Shown here piece by piece: positions 44,926 to 52,504 of a stretch of DNA of 64,000 nucleotides. How positions within the stretch are numbered: the first letter of the stretch is position 1; each line of letters opens with the position of its first letter. Under the pieces are notes generated by a model. That model worked only from the letters and a program-made list of their open reading frames with translations, had not been told where the DNA came from and did no database searches. The stretch is from positions 1 to 64,000 of the forward strand of contig JBJHDM010000001.1 in assembly GCA_050486545.1 (NCBI GenBank), given 5' to 3'. The stretch is from DAOMNN01 sp050486545. GTDB lineage: Bacteria; Pseudomonadota; Gammaproteobacteria; Burkholderiales; Rhodocyclaceae. The translations under genes were made by a program, and so were the position numbers.

Positions 44926-46824
44926 ATGGATCGGAAACACAGGCATTCGACCGTGCCGCGGCCGGCACTCGGCCTCAGTGCAATCGCCGCTGCAGTGGCA
45001 CTGGCCCTTGCCGGACCCAAGCCGGCGCTCGCATTCGAGTTCACCAGCGAGAGCGGCGAGGTCACCGGCAGCTTCGATACGACCCTCTCGCTCGGCGGGC
45101 TGTGGCGCATGCAAAGTCGCGAGAAGTCGCTGATCAGCATCGCCAACGGCGGCACTTCCCGCGATCCGAACTCCGACGACGGCAACCTGAACTACAAGAA
45201 GGGCGAACTGGTCTCGTCGGCCTTCAAGGTCACCCACGACCTCGAGATCAACTACCGCGACTACGGCGCCTTTGTCCGCGCATCCTACTTCTACGACGAT
45301 GCGATCATGGGCAAGCGCGAACTGAGCCGCACCGTGCGCCGTGAGGTGGGTCGCGATGCGGAGATCCTCGATGCGTTCGTGCGCGGCCGCTTCGATCTGG
45401 GCGGGCGCGACCTCAACGTGCGCCTCGGCCGGCAGGTCGTGAGCTGGGGCGAGAGCACCTTCATCCTCAACGGCATCAACGTGCTCAACCCGGTCAACGT
45501 CAGCCGCCTGCGCATTCCGGGCTCGGAGCTGCGCGAAGGCCTGATGCCGACCGGCATGCTGTGGGCCTCGCAGGAACTGACCGACAACCTCACGCTGGAA
45601 GCGGTCTGGATGGCCGAGTGGGAAAAGACCAAGATCGACCCGGTCGGCACCTTTTTCAGTACGAATGATTTCGTGGCGAAAGGGGGAAACATCGCCTATA
45701 CGGGATATGGGAGGCGTAAGGATGGCAACTTCGCCCCAAGCGGTAATTTGCTTGGTGATCCGGCTGCTCAACTGTTTGCACCCCGGTCAAAGGATCGAGA
45801 GCCCGGTAACGGCGGTGAATACGGCGTGGCTTTGCGAGCTTTTGTCCCAGAGCTGAATTTCACTGAATTCGGTTTCTATCATGTCAATTACCATAGTCGC
45901 ACGCCGTTCGTTTCCGGCTATCGCGGAGGTATATCGACCTACATTCCAGGGTGTTCATCATTTGATGTGCCGACTTTTGGCGGTAACCCGGCAAACATTA
46001 ATGCAGCTTGTATCTTTTCCGCGACAAACGGTGGTCCTGGATCATACTTCGTCGATTATCCGAAGAACATCAAGCTCTTTGGCTTGAGTTTCAACACGTC
46101 TGGACCGGCCGGCATTGCTTTGCAGGGTGAGTATTCCTACCGGAAGAATCAACCGCTTCAGCTTCCTTCGGCTGAGTTGTTGAATGCGGCGCTGGGATTG
46201 GCCAATCAACTCACCAGCACGGACCAGGTGCAAGCTTTCCTTGTGCCCTACGGAACAGAGATCAAGGGTTATCGTCGAGTCAAGATGCATCAGGTTCAGA
46301 TGACGGCGACGAAGGCCTTGCCGCGAGTGCTGGGTTCGGATCAAATGGTCGTCGTCGGTGAGGTCGGCTATACGCGACTGCAATTGCCGTCCGATCTGAA
46401 GTTCGCCGCACCGGGCTGCCACCTGCCTCAGCCGGGCTCGGCTGCCACGGCCGCGTTTCTCTCCACGGATTCCAACTGTTTTGCGACGAAGAACTCCTGG
46501 GGCTACCGGCTGCTCGCGCGCTTCGACTACCCGAACGCGATCGGTGCTGCGACGCTGTCGCCGCGCATCGCATTCTCGCACGACGTGAAGGGACGCAGCC
46601 CGACCTTCAACCAGGGGGCCAAGGCGCTTACCCTCGGGCTGGGCATGAACTACCGGCAGAACTGGCAGGCCGACATCGCCTACACCTCGTTCTTCGGCGG
46701 CAAGAAGATCAAGGGCACGGATCCGGCCCCCAATCCGGCTGGCCAGCCCCAGACCTACGCCAGCCACACCAACCCGCTCGTCGACCGCGACTTCCTGTCG
46801 GTCAGCGTCAGCTATTCGTTCTGA
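44926..46824 (+). CDS. DUF1302 outer-membrane-associated protein
   Basis: Predicted exported protein, 632 residues, with a signal peptide ending at ALA-FEF (about residue 36) and a long beta-strand-rich body finishing in an aromatic residue (VSYSF), as outer-membrane barrels do. FEFTSESGEVTGSFDTTLSLGGLWR and VRLGRQVVSWGESTFILNGINVLNPV are typical of DUF1302. AGGAGGAA (44911-44918) precedes the ATG. DUF1302 and DUF1329 genes are constant partners in proteobacteria and often sit near fatty-acid or steroid genes; the molecular role is not settled. Bases 45651-46390 have much lower GC than both ends, suggesting a recombined internal segment. Confidence 0.85.
   Translation: MDRKHRHSTVPRPALGLSAIAAAVALALAGPKPALAFEFTSESGEVTGSFDTTLSLGGLWRMQSREKSLISIANGGTSRDPNSDDGNLNYKKGELVSSAFKVTHDLEINYRDYGAFVRASYFYDDAIMGKRELSRTVRREVGRDAEILDAFVRGRFDLGGRDLNVRLGRQVVSWGESTFILNGINVLNPVNVSRLRIPGSELREGLMPTGMLWASQELTDNLTLEAVWMAEWEKTKIDPVGTFFSTNDFVAKGGNIAYTGYGRRKDGNFAPSGNLLGDPAAQLFAPRSKDREPGNGGEYGVALRAFVPELNFTEFGFYHVNYHSRTPFVSGYRGGISTYIPGCSSFDVPTFGGNPANINAACIFSATNGGPGSYFVDYPKNIKLFGLSFNTSGPAGIALQGEYSYRKNQPLQLPSAELLNAALGLANQLTSTDQVQAFLVPYGTEIKGYRRVKMHQVQMTATKALPRVLGSDQMVVVGEVGYTRLQLPSDLKFAAPGCHLPQPGSAATAAFLSTDSNCFATKNSWGYRLLARFDYPNAIGAATLSPRIAFSHDVKGRSPTFNQGAKALTLGLGMNYRQNWQADIAYTSFFGGKKIKGTDPAPNPAGQPQTYASHTNPLVDRDFLSVSVSYSF
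45651..46390. other. Low-GC mosaic segment inside the DUF1302 gene
   Basis: GC falls abruptly here while the reading frame stays intact. Sample 60-base lines: 45361-45420 has 41 G/C, 45841-45900 has 24, 45961-46020 has 27, and 46561-46620 has 41. Codon choice changes with it (many AT-ending codons). The encoded part, residues about 242-488, is probably a set of surface loops and strands. Gene conversion or recombination with DNA from a different source is the simplest reading. Confidence 0.75.
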
Positions 46825-46855
46825 GAAACGACCAGGCATTCAGGAGACAATCGAT

Positions 46856-48205
46856 ATGCGCAAGACACTCACGATTCTCGGTGCGTCGCTGGCGATGGCC
46901 TTCGGGGCCTCGCAGGCCATGGCCCAGGTGTCGGCTGCCGAGGCCGCGCGCCTCGGGCAGGACCTGACGCCGATGGGGGCGGAGCGGGCGGGCAATGCGG
47001 CCGGCACCATTCCGGCCTGGGACGGCGGACTCGCCGGTGCCCCGGCCGGACACGTTTCGGGCGGTCATTACGCCGATCCGTTCGCCGGCGACCAGCCGTC
47101 GTTTACGATCGACGCATCCAACCTCGCCGAGCACCGCGACAAGCTCACGCCGGGGCAGATCGCGATGTTCGAGACCTATCCGACGTGGAAGATGAACGTC
47201 TATCCCACGCGGCGCAGCGCGGCCTTCCCGCAGGGGCACTACGAGCAGACCATGGCCAACGCCACCCGCGTGACGCTGGCGGCGGACGGCAACGGCTTCT
47301 CCGGTACCACGGGGGGTATCCCGTTCCCGATTCCGCAGAACGGCATGGAGGCGATCTGGAACCACCTGACCCGCTACCGGGGTGAAGCCTACGCAATGAA
47401 CTGGAGCCAGGCGGCGGTCACGCGCACCGGCACCTACACGCCGGTGCGCTTCGAGTACGAGTACGACTTCCACTACGGCAGCCTCACGAAGTCGCCGGAC
47501 CAGATCGAGCCGAACAAGCTGTTCAACTTCCTGCAGACGGTCACTGCGCCGGCACGACTGGCGGGCCAGATCCTGCTCGTGCATGAGTACCTCGGCACCC
47601 GACAGGCGTGGACGTACAACCCGGGCCAGCGCCGCGTGCGCCTCGCGCCGAACGTCGCCTATGACAACCCGGGCACGGCGGCCGACGGGCTGCGCACCAA
47701 CGACGACTTCGACATGTACAACGGTGCGATCGACCGCTACGACTGGAATCTGGTCGGCAAGCGCGAGATCTACGTCCCGTACAACGCGTACAAGCTTGTC
47801 GGCGACACGATCCGCATGGCCGACGTGCTGCAGCCGGGTCACGTCAATCCCGATCACGCCCGTTACGAACTGCATCGCGTGTGGGTCGTCGATGCGACCC
47901 TGAAGGAAGGCACGAGCCACCTGTACAAGCGGCGTACCTTCTACCTCGACGAGGATTCGTGGTCCGCGCTGGTGATCGACAAGTACGACGCCCGCGACCA
48001 GTTGTGGCGCGTATCCGAACTGCACACGATCAACTGGTACGACATCCCGATGCTGTACCCGAACCTCGAGGTGCATCACGACCTGCAGTCCGGGCGCTAC
48101 ATCGCGATGGGCCTGCGTAACGACGAGCCGCGTGTCTACGAGGCGATCGAATCGCGTCCGGCCCGCTACACCCCGGCCGGTCTGCGCGGCGCGGGCACGC
48201 GCTGA
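46856..48205 (+). CDS. DUF1329 exported protein
   Basis: Predicted periplasmic protein of 449 residues with a signal peptide ending at AMAQ (about residue 23). AARLGQDLTPMGAERAGNAAGTIPAWDGG is the DUF1329 N-terminal signature, and GGIPFPIPQNGMEAIWNHLTRYRG and LTRTSRVWVVD-like segments follow. DUF1329 proteins are often described as related to outer-membrane lipoprotein sorting (LolA/LolB-like) folds, which would suit carriage of a hydrophobic ligand across the periplasm. It starts 31 bases after the DUF1302 gene. Confidence 0.85.
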   Translation: MRKTLTILGASLAMAFGASQAMAQVSAAEAARLGQDLTPMGAERAGNAAGTIPAWDGGLAGAPAGHVSGGHYADPFAGDQPSFTIDASNLAEHRDKLTPGQIAMFETYPTWKMNVYPTRRSAAFPQGHYEQTMANATRVTLAADGNGFSGTTGGIPFPIPQNGMEAIWNHLTRYRGEAYAMNWSQAAVTRTGTYTPVRFEYEYDFHYGSLTKSPDQIEPNKLFNFLQTVTAPARLAGQILLVHEYLGTRQAWTYNPGQRRVRLAPNVAYDNPGTAADGLRTNDDFDMYNGAIDRYDWNLVGKREIYVPYNAYKLVGDTIRMADVLQPGHVNPDHARYELHRVWVVDATLKEGTSHLYKRRTFYLDEDSWSALVIDKYDARDQLWRVSELHTINWYDIPMLYPNLEVHHDLQSGRYIAMGLRNDEPRVYEAIESRPARYTPAGLRGAGTR

Positions 48206-48220
48206 GCGGATCGTCCCAGG

Positions 48221-48251
48221 CCGACCGGAGCGCGCCGTGCGCTCCGGTCGG
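48221..48251 (+). other. Strong hairpin between DUF1329 and YCF48-like genes
   Basis: A perfect 13-bp stem, CCGACCGGAGCGC / GCGCTCCGGTCGG, with a 5-base loop and no T-run after it. It lies in the only sizeable gap (126 bases) of the operon. It may stabilise the upstream mRNA or attenuate the downstream genes rather than terminate outright. Confidence 0.6.
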
Positions 48252-48331
48252 ATCTTCCCCGCAGTCCCCTCGGGCGCGGTGGCGCAGCAGCGTCTCGGGT
48301 CCGCGGCTCCAGGGTCGGAATCAGGCCATCC

Positions 48332-49297
48332 ATGAACAAGGTCATCGGTTTTCTCTTCACAGCCTTCGTCATCTCGGCGGTGGTGTTCGCGTTTTCGCCG
48401 CGCCCCGATCCGGAGATGCCCGCGACGAGCGTGCGGATCGAGCATCTGCTGATGCTCGATGTCCAGCGGCTCGGCGACCGCCTCGTCGGGGTCGGCGAGC
48501 GCGGATTCATCTTTGTCTCCGACGATGCCGGCCACAGCTGGCGTTCGGTCCCAAGCCCGTCGACGGTCACGCTCACGGCGCTGGGGGTGGTCGACGACAC
48601 GACCGCGGTCGCAGTCGGCCACGACGCGGTGATTCTGCGTACCGGTGACGGGGGGGAGAGCTGGCAGAAGATCCAGGAGGCCCCCGAGGACGAGGAGCCC
48701 TTGCTCGCGGTGCGCTTCGACGGGCACGGGCGCGGTTTCGCGGTCGGGGCCTATGGACGGTTTCTCGAGAGTGCCGATGGCGGACGGTCGTGGGACGAGC
48801 GCGGGATCAGTGACGAGGACCTGCATTTCAATGCACTCGCCGAGGTCGATGGCGCGTGGCTGCTGGCCGGTGAAGCCGGCATGCTGCTGCGTTCGGACGA
48901 TCGCGGCGGCACCTGGGAGCCGCTCGACGCGCCGTATGGCGGCTCGTTCTTCGGCCTGCTCGCGATGCCCGACGGCGGCGTGCTGGCCTTTGGGATGCGC
49001 GGACACGTCTTCCGCTCCGAGGATGGCGGTTACGAATGGGAGGAGGTCGATACCGGCACCCATTCCTCGATCTTCGGCGGTCGGGTCGTTTCGCCGGAGC
49101 TGACCGTGCTGGTCGGGCAGAACGGGCTCGTACTCGCCAGCGCCGATCAGGGGCGCAGCTTCGTCGCGGTCGACCTCGACACCAGCCGTACCCTGGTTGC
49201 GGTGCTGGCCGGAGCCGGTCCGGGGCAGCTCCTTCTCGCCGGCGAGGAGGGGATCCTGAGGGCGGCGATGCCCGCAAGGATCGGGGGGCGCTCATGA
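48332..49297 (+). CDS. YCF48-like beta-propeller protein
   Basis: 321-residue exported protein with an N-terminal membrane helix/uncleaved signal (about 5-21) and repeats of the BNR/YCF48 type: GVGERGFIFVSDDAGHSW, AVGHDAVILRTGDGGESW, AVGAYGRFLESADGGRSW, LAGEAGMLLRSDDRGGTW, FGMRGHVFRSEDGGYEW. Such propellers are assembly or ligand-binding factors and recur next to RND proteins in DUF1302/1329 clusters. It ends with ATGA overlapping the RND gene, so the two are translated together. Confidence 0.82.
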   Translation: MNKVIGFLFTAFVISAVVFAFSPRPDPEMPATSVRIEHLLMLDVQRLGDRLVGVGERGFIFVSDDAGHSWRSVPSPSTVTLTALGVVDDTTAVAVGHDAVILRTGDGGESWQKIQEAPEDEEPLLAVRFDGHGRGFAVGAYGRFLESADGGRSWDERGISDEDLHFNALAEVDGAWLLAGEAGMLLRSDDRGGTWEPLDAPYGGSFFGLLAMPDGGVLAFGMRGHVFRSEDGGYEWEEVDTGTHSSIFGGRVVSPELTVLVGQNGLVLASADQGRSFVAVDLDTSRTLVAVLAGAGPGQLLLAGEEGILRAAMPARIGGRS

Positions 49298-51645
49298 ATC
49301 TGAAACAGCTGGTCGATGCGGTCGGCCGCGTCCTGTTCGGCAACCGGGTCGCCTTCGTCGTCCTGTTCGCGCTGATCACGGCCCTGCTCGGCGCATCGGC
49401 CACGCGCCTGTACGTCGACGCCGGGTTCGAGAAGATGATCCCGCTCGAACACGAGTACATGCAGACCTTCATGGAGTATCGCAGCACATTCGGCGGCGCC
49501 AACCGGGTGCTCGTCGCGCTGCGCCAGCACGAGGGCGAGATCTACAACCCGGCCTTCTTCGAAACGTTGAAGGCGGTGACCGACGAGGTGTTCTTCATTC
49601 CGGGCGTCGACCGGGCGACGGTGACCTCGCTGTTTACGCCGAACGTGCGTTTCATCGAGGTCGTCGAGGAGGGGTTCGCGGGGGGCAACGTGATCCCGGC
49701 CGGGTTCCAGGGGACTCCCGAGGAGTTGGTGACGGTCCGGGAGAATGTGCTCAAGTCCGGGCGGCTTGGACGACTGGTGTCGAACGACCACCGTGGTGCG
49801 ATGGTCAGCGCCGAACTGCTCGAGATCGATCCGGCCACGGGCAGGCGGCTGGACTATCTGGCGGTGGCGGCGCAACTCGAGGAGATTCGCGAGCGCCATG
49901 CCGGAGACGGTCTCGACGTGCATATCATCGGTTTTGCCAAGGCGGTGGGCGACATCACCGACGGGGCACGCGGCGTGCTGCTGTTCTTCCTCGTGTCCTT
50001 CGGCGTCACGGCCTTGCTGCTCTACCACTATTCCGGCTCGGCCCGGCTCGCCGGCCTGACGCTGACGTGCGCGATGATCCCGGTCGTGTGGCTGCTGGGC
50101 TTGTTGCCGATCATCGGTTTCGGCATCGATCCGATGTCGATCCTCGTGCCGTTCCTGATCTTCTCGATCGGGGTCAGCCATGCGGTGCAGATGACCCACG
50201 CCTGGCGCCTCGAAGTGATCGACGGGGCCGATCCGCTCACGGCCGCGCACAACTCGTTCCGCAAGCTGTTCCTGCCCGGCGCGATGGCGATGACCACGAC
50301 GGCGATCGGCTTCCTCGTCATCATGCGCATCGAGATCGACATGGTGCGCGAACTGGCCCTGACCGCCGGCCTCGGCGTAGCGTTGATGCTGATCACCAAC
50401 ATGATGCTGCTCACGGTGCTGCTGTCGTGGATGCGCCTGTCCAAACGGGACGTCAAGCGCAGCGAAGGGCGGGAGCACGAAGGCGACTGGATGTGGACGC
50501 GCCTGCGCAAGCTGGCCGAGCCGAAGAACGCCCGGATCGTGCTCGTGGTGGCGGCGGCCGTGCTCGCGGTGGCGACCTGGCAGTCGCGGGATCTTCGCAC
50601 CGGCGACCTGGGTACGGGCATCCCCGAGTTGCACGAGGATTCGCGCTACAACCTCGATTCGGCGGCGATCGTCGAGTCCTTCTCGATCGGTGTCGACATC
50701 CTTTCCGTGATCGCCCAGAGCCATGAAGTGGATGGCGCGTGCACGAATTTCGAGATCATGGACACGATCGATCGCTTCGAGACGACGATGCGCGGCGTCC
50801 ATGGCGTGCAGAGCGTGGTCGGTCTTCCCGGCGTGGCCAAGGTCATCAACGCCGGGTGGAACGAGGGCAACCCGCGCTGGCGTGTGCTGTCGCGCAATCC
50901 GGCCATCCTCGCCCAGTCGGTGACGCCGGTCGATACCGGAACCGGGCTGCTCAATACCGACTGCAGCGCGATGCAGATCCTGATCTTCACTCGCGACCAC
51001 GAGGGCGCGACGATTTCGCACATCGTTCGAGAGGTGAAGAAGTTCCGCGACGAGAACCGTTCCGAGCATCTGGATTTCCTGCTCGCCTCGGGCAACGTCG
51101 GCGTCATGGCGGCGACCAACGAAGCGGTCGATGCCGCGTCGGTGACGATTCTCGTGCTCGTCTTCGGTGCGATCAGCCTGCTGTTCTTCGCCGAATTCCG
51201 CTCCTGGCGCGCGACGCTGTGCATCGTGCTGCCGCTGACCATGGTCGCGGTCCTGTGCAATGCGTTGATGGCCGTGCTCGACATCGGGCTCAAGGTCTCG
51301 ACCCTGCCGGTGGTGGCGATCGCGGTCGGGATCGGGGTCGACTACGGCATCTACCTGTACGAGCGCATGGCCTACCGCTTCTCGCACGGCGACGACCTGC
51401 CCGAGGCCTTCTTTCAGGCGCTGCGCCAGCGCGGGACTGCCGTGATGTTCACCGCGGCGACGATGAGCGTCGGCGTCGGCACGTGGACGATGTCGGCCCT
51501 CAAGTTCCAGGCGGACATGGGCCTGCTGATGGCCTTCATGTTCCTTGTCAACATGCTGGCGGCGCTGGTCCTGTTGCCGGCGTTCGCGTCGTTGCTGCTC
51601 GGGAGCGGCCCGCACGGCAAGCGCAGCGCCGCCAGGCCTGCCTGA
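49294..51645 (+). CDS. RND/MMPL-family transporter
   Basis: Inner-membrane RND-superfamily protein, 783 residues. It has a first helix at about 17-37, a periplasmic domain, a five-helix block at about 222-400, a second half starting with a helix near 410-430, a second periplasmic domain, and another five-helix block at about 620-775, with LPVVAIAVGIGVDYGIYLYERMAYRF as the conserved RND core. Size and lack of an adjacent membrane-fusion protein resemble lipid exporters such as HpnN/MmpL rather than drug pumps. Last gene of the operon. Confidence 0.87.
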   Translation: MNLKQLVDAVGRVLFGNRVAFVVLFALITALLGASATRLYVDAGFEKMIPLEHEYMQTFMEYRSTFGGANRVLVALRQHEGEIYNPAFFETLKAVTDEVFFIPGVDRATVTSLFTPNVRFIEVVEEGFAGGNVIPAGFQGTPEELVTVRENVLKSGRLGRLVSNDHRGAMVSAELLEIDPATGRRLDYLAVAAQLEEIRERHAGDGLDVHIIGFAKAVGDITDGARGVLLFFLVSFGVTALLLYHYSGSARLAGLTLTCAMIPVVWLLGLLPIIGFGIDPMSILVPFLIFSIGVSHAVQMTHAWRLEVIDGADPLTAAHNSFRKLFLPGAMAMTTTAIGFLVIMRIEIDMVRELALTAGLGVALMLITNMMLLTVLLSWMRLSKRDVKRSEGREHEGDWMWTRLRKLAEPKNARIVLVVAAAVLAVATWQSRDLRTGDLGTGIPELHEDSRYNLDSAAIVESFSIGVDILSVIAQSHEVDGACTNFEIMDTIDRFETTMRGVHGVQSVVGLPGVAKVINAGWNEGNPRWRVLSRNPAILAQSVTPVDTGTGLLNTDCSAMQILIFTRDHEGATISHIVREVKKFRDENRSEHLDFLLASGNVGVMAATNEAVDAASVTILVLVFGAISLLFFAEFRSWRATLCIVLPLTMVAVLCNALMAVLDIGLKVSTLPVVAIAVGIGVDYGIYLYERMAYRFSHGDDLPEAFFQALRQRGTAVMFTAATMSVGVGTWTMSALKFQADMGLLMAFMFLVNMLAALVLLPAFASLLLGSGPHGKRSAARPA

Positions 51646-51662
51646 AGAGGATCGGGAAACGC

Positions 51663-51690
51663 TTGACAGGCCCCGATTTGAACGTACAAT
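51663..51690 (+). promoter_or_regulatory. Sigma-70-type promoter of the psrA-like/fad operon
   Basis: TTGACA (51663-51668, perfect), 16-base spacer, TACAAT (51685-51690). The operator at 51689-51708 begins at the fifth base of the -10. It starts 18 bases after the RND stop codon, and transcription should begin inside the operator, giving a leader of about 45 bases. Confidence 0.8.
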
Positions 51691-51708
51691 TCAAACAAAC
51701 GTTTGAAT
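51689..51708 (+). promoter_or_regulatory. PsrA-type TetR operator, site 2 (autoregulatory)
   Basis: ATTCAAACAAACGTTTGAAT, a perfect 8-bp inverted repeat with a 4-base centre. It overlaps the -10 and predicted start of transcription of the TetR gene, so the regulator most probably represses itself and the fad genes behind it. A half-site-like TTTGAAC lies in the spacer (51678-51684). Confidence 0.82.
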
Positions 51709-51742
51709 GAGTGGCGAGCCTCTCTTTCGAAGGAAGAACGCG

Positions 51743-52441
51743 ATGAGCACATCCGGCAAGCATGGCCCCGAAACGCGTACCCGCATCCTCGATGCGGCCG
51801 AGGAGCTGTTCGTCGAGCATGGTCTGGATGCGACGTCGATGCGGATGCTGACCAGCAGGGCCGGCGTGAACCTGGCCGCGGTGAACTACCACTTCGGAAG
51901 CAAGGACAGCCTGATCCAGGAGGTCTTCCAGCGGCGGCTCGTCGAGCTCAACCGCCAGCGGCTGGCTGCACTCGATCGCGTCGAGGCCGAGGCGGGTTCG
52001 AACGGCGTTCGCCCGAGCCAGGTGCTCGAGGCCTTCTTCCGCCCGTCGTTGGAGCTGGCAACGGATACCGAGCATGGCGGTCGAACCTTCATGCAGTTGC
52101 TCGGGCGCACCTACACCGAGCCCAACGCCTTCGTACGCAAGTTTCTCGCCGAGGAGTACGCGGAAACGCTGCAGCGCTTCCTCACGGCGCTCTACGACTC
52201 GCTGCCGGGCGTGCCGCGCGAAGAGATCCTGTGGCGCTTCCATTTCATGATGGGGGCGACTTCCTACGCGATCGCGGGTACCGACGCGTTGCAGTTGTTT
52301 GCAGGCAAGTTCGACGACGAGGACCCCGAGCGGCTGATGCCGCGCCTGATGTCGTTCCTGCTCGGCGGCCTGCGTGCGCCCCTTACCGAGATGGTCAAGG
52401 CAGAGCCGAAGAAGAAGCGCGGCCGCAGCCGGGCGGCCTGA
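51743..52441 (+). CDS. TetR-family regulator, PsrA-like
   Basis: 232-residue repressor. The N-terminal HTH (ETRTRILDAAEELFVEHGLDATSMRMLTSRAGVNLAAVNYHFGSKDSLIQEVF) closely resembles Pseudomonas PsrA, which represses fad genes and is released by long-chain acyl compounds; RFHFMMGATSYAIAG in the ligand domain also fits. Lysine/arginine-rich tail (KKKRGRSRAA). I chose the ATG at 51743, with AAGGAAG 6 bases upstream; an in-frame ATG at 51707 lies in the operator. The adjacent fadE and operator sites support a fatty-acid sensor. Confidence 0.88.
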   Translation: MSTSGKHGPETRTRILDAAEELFVEHGLDATSMRMLTSRAGVNLAAVNYHFGSKDSLIQEVFQRRLVELNRQRLAALDRVEAEAGSNGVRPSQVLEAFFRPSLELATDTEHGGRTFMQLLGRTYTEPNAFVRKFLAEEYAETLQRFLTALYDSLPGVPREEILWRFHFMMGATSYAIAGTDALQLFAGKFDDEDPERLMPRLMSFLLGGLRAPLTEMVKAEPKKKRGRSRAA

Positions 52442-52504
52442 GCGTTTGCGAATCATATTGGGAGTCGCGGCGACGCTCGCGGCTCCGGTTGAAAGGAGAA
52501 GGTC

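Noticed and set aside
46808..49063. 751-codon minus-strand frame opposite DUF1329 and YCF48 genes
   Set aside because: Antisense shadow of confidently identified genes.
52442..52504. Possible separate promoter or third operator before fadE (CGTTTGCGAATC)
   Set aside because: Only a half-site-like sequence is present, with no -35/-10 pair; read-through from the TetR promoter is simpler.
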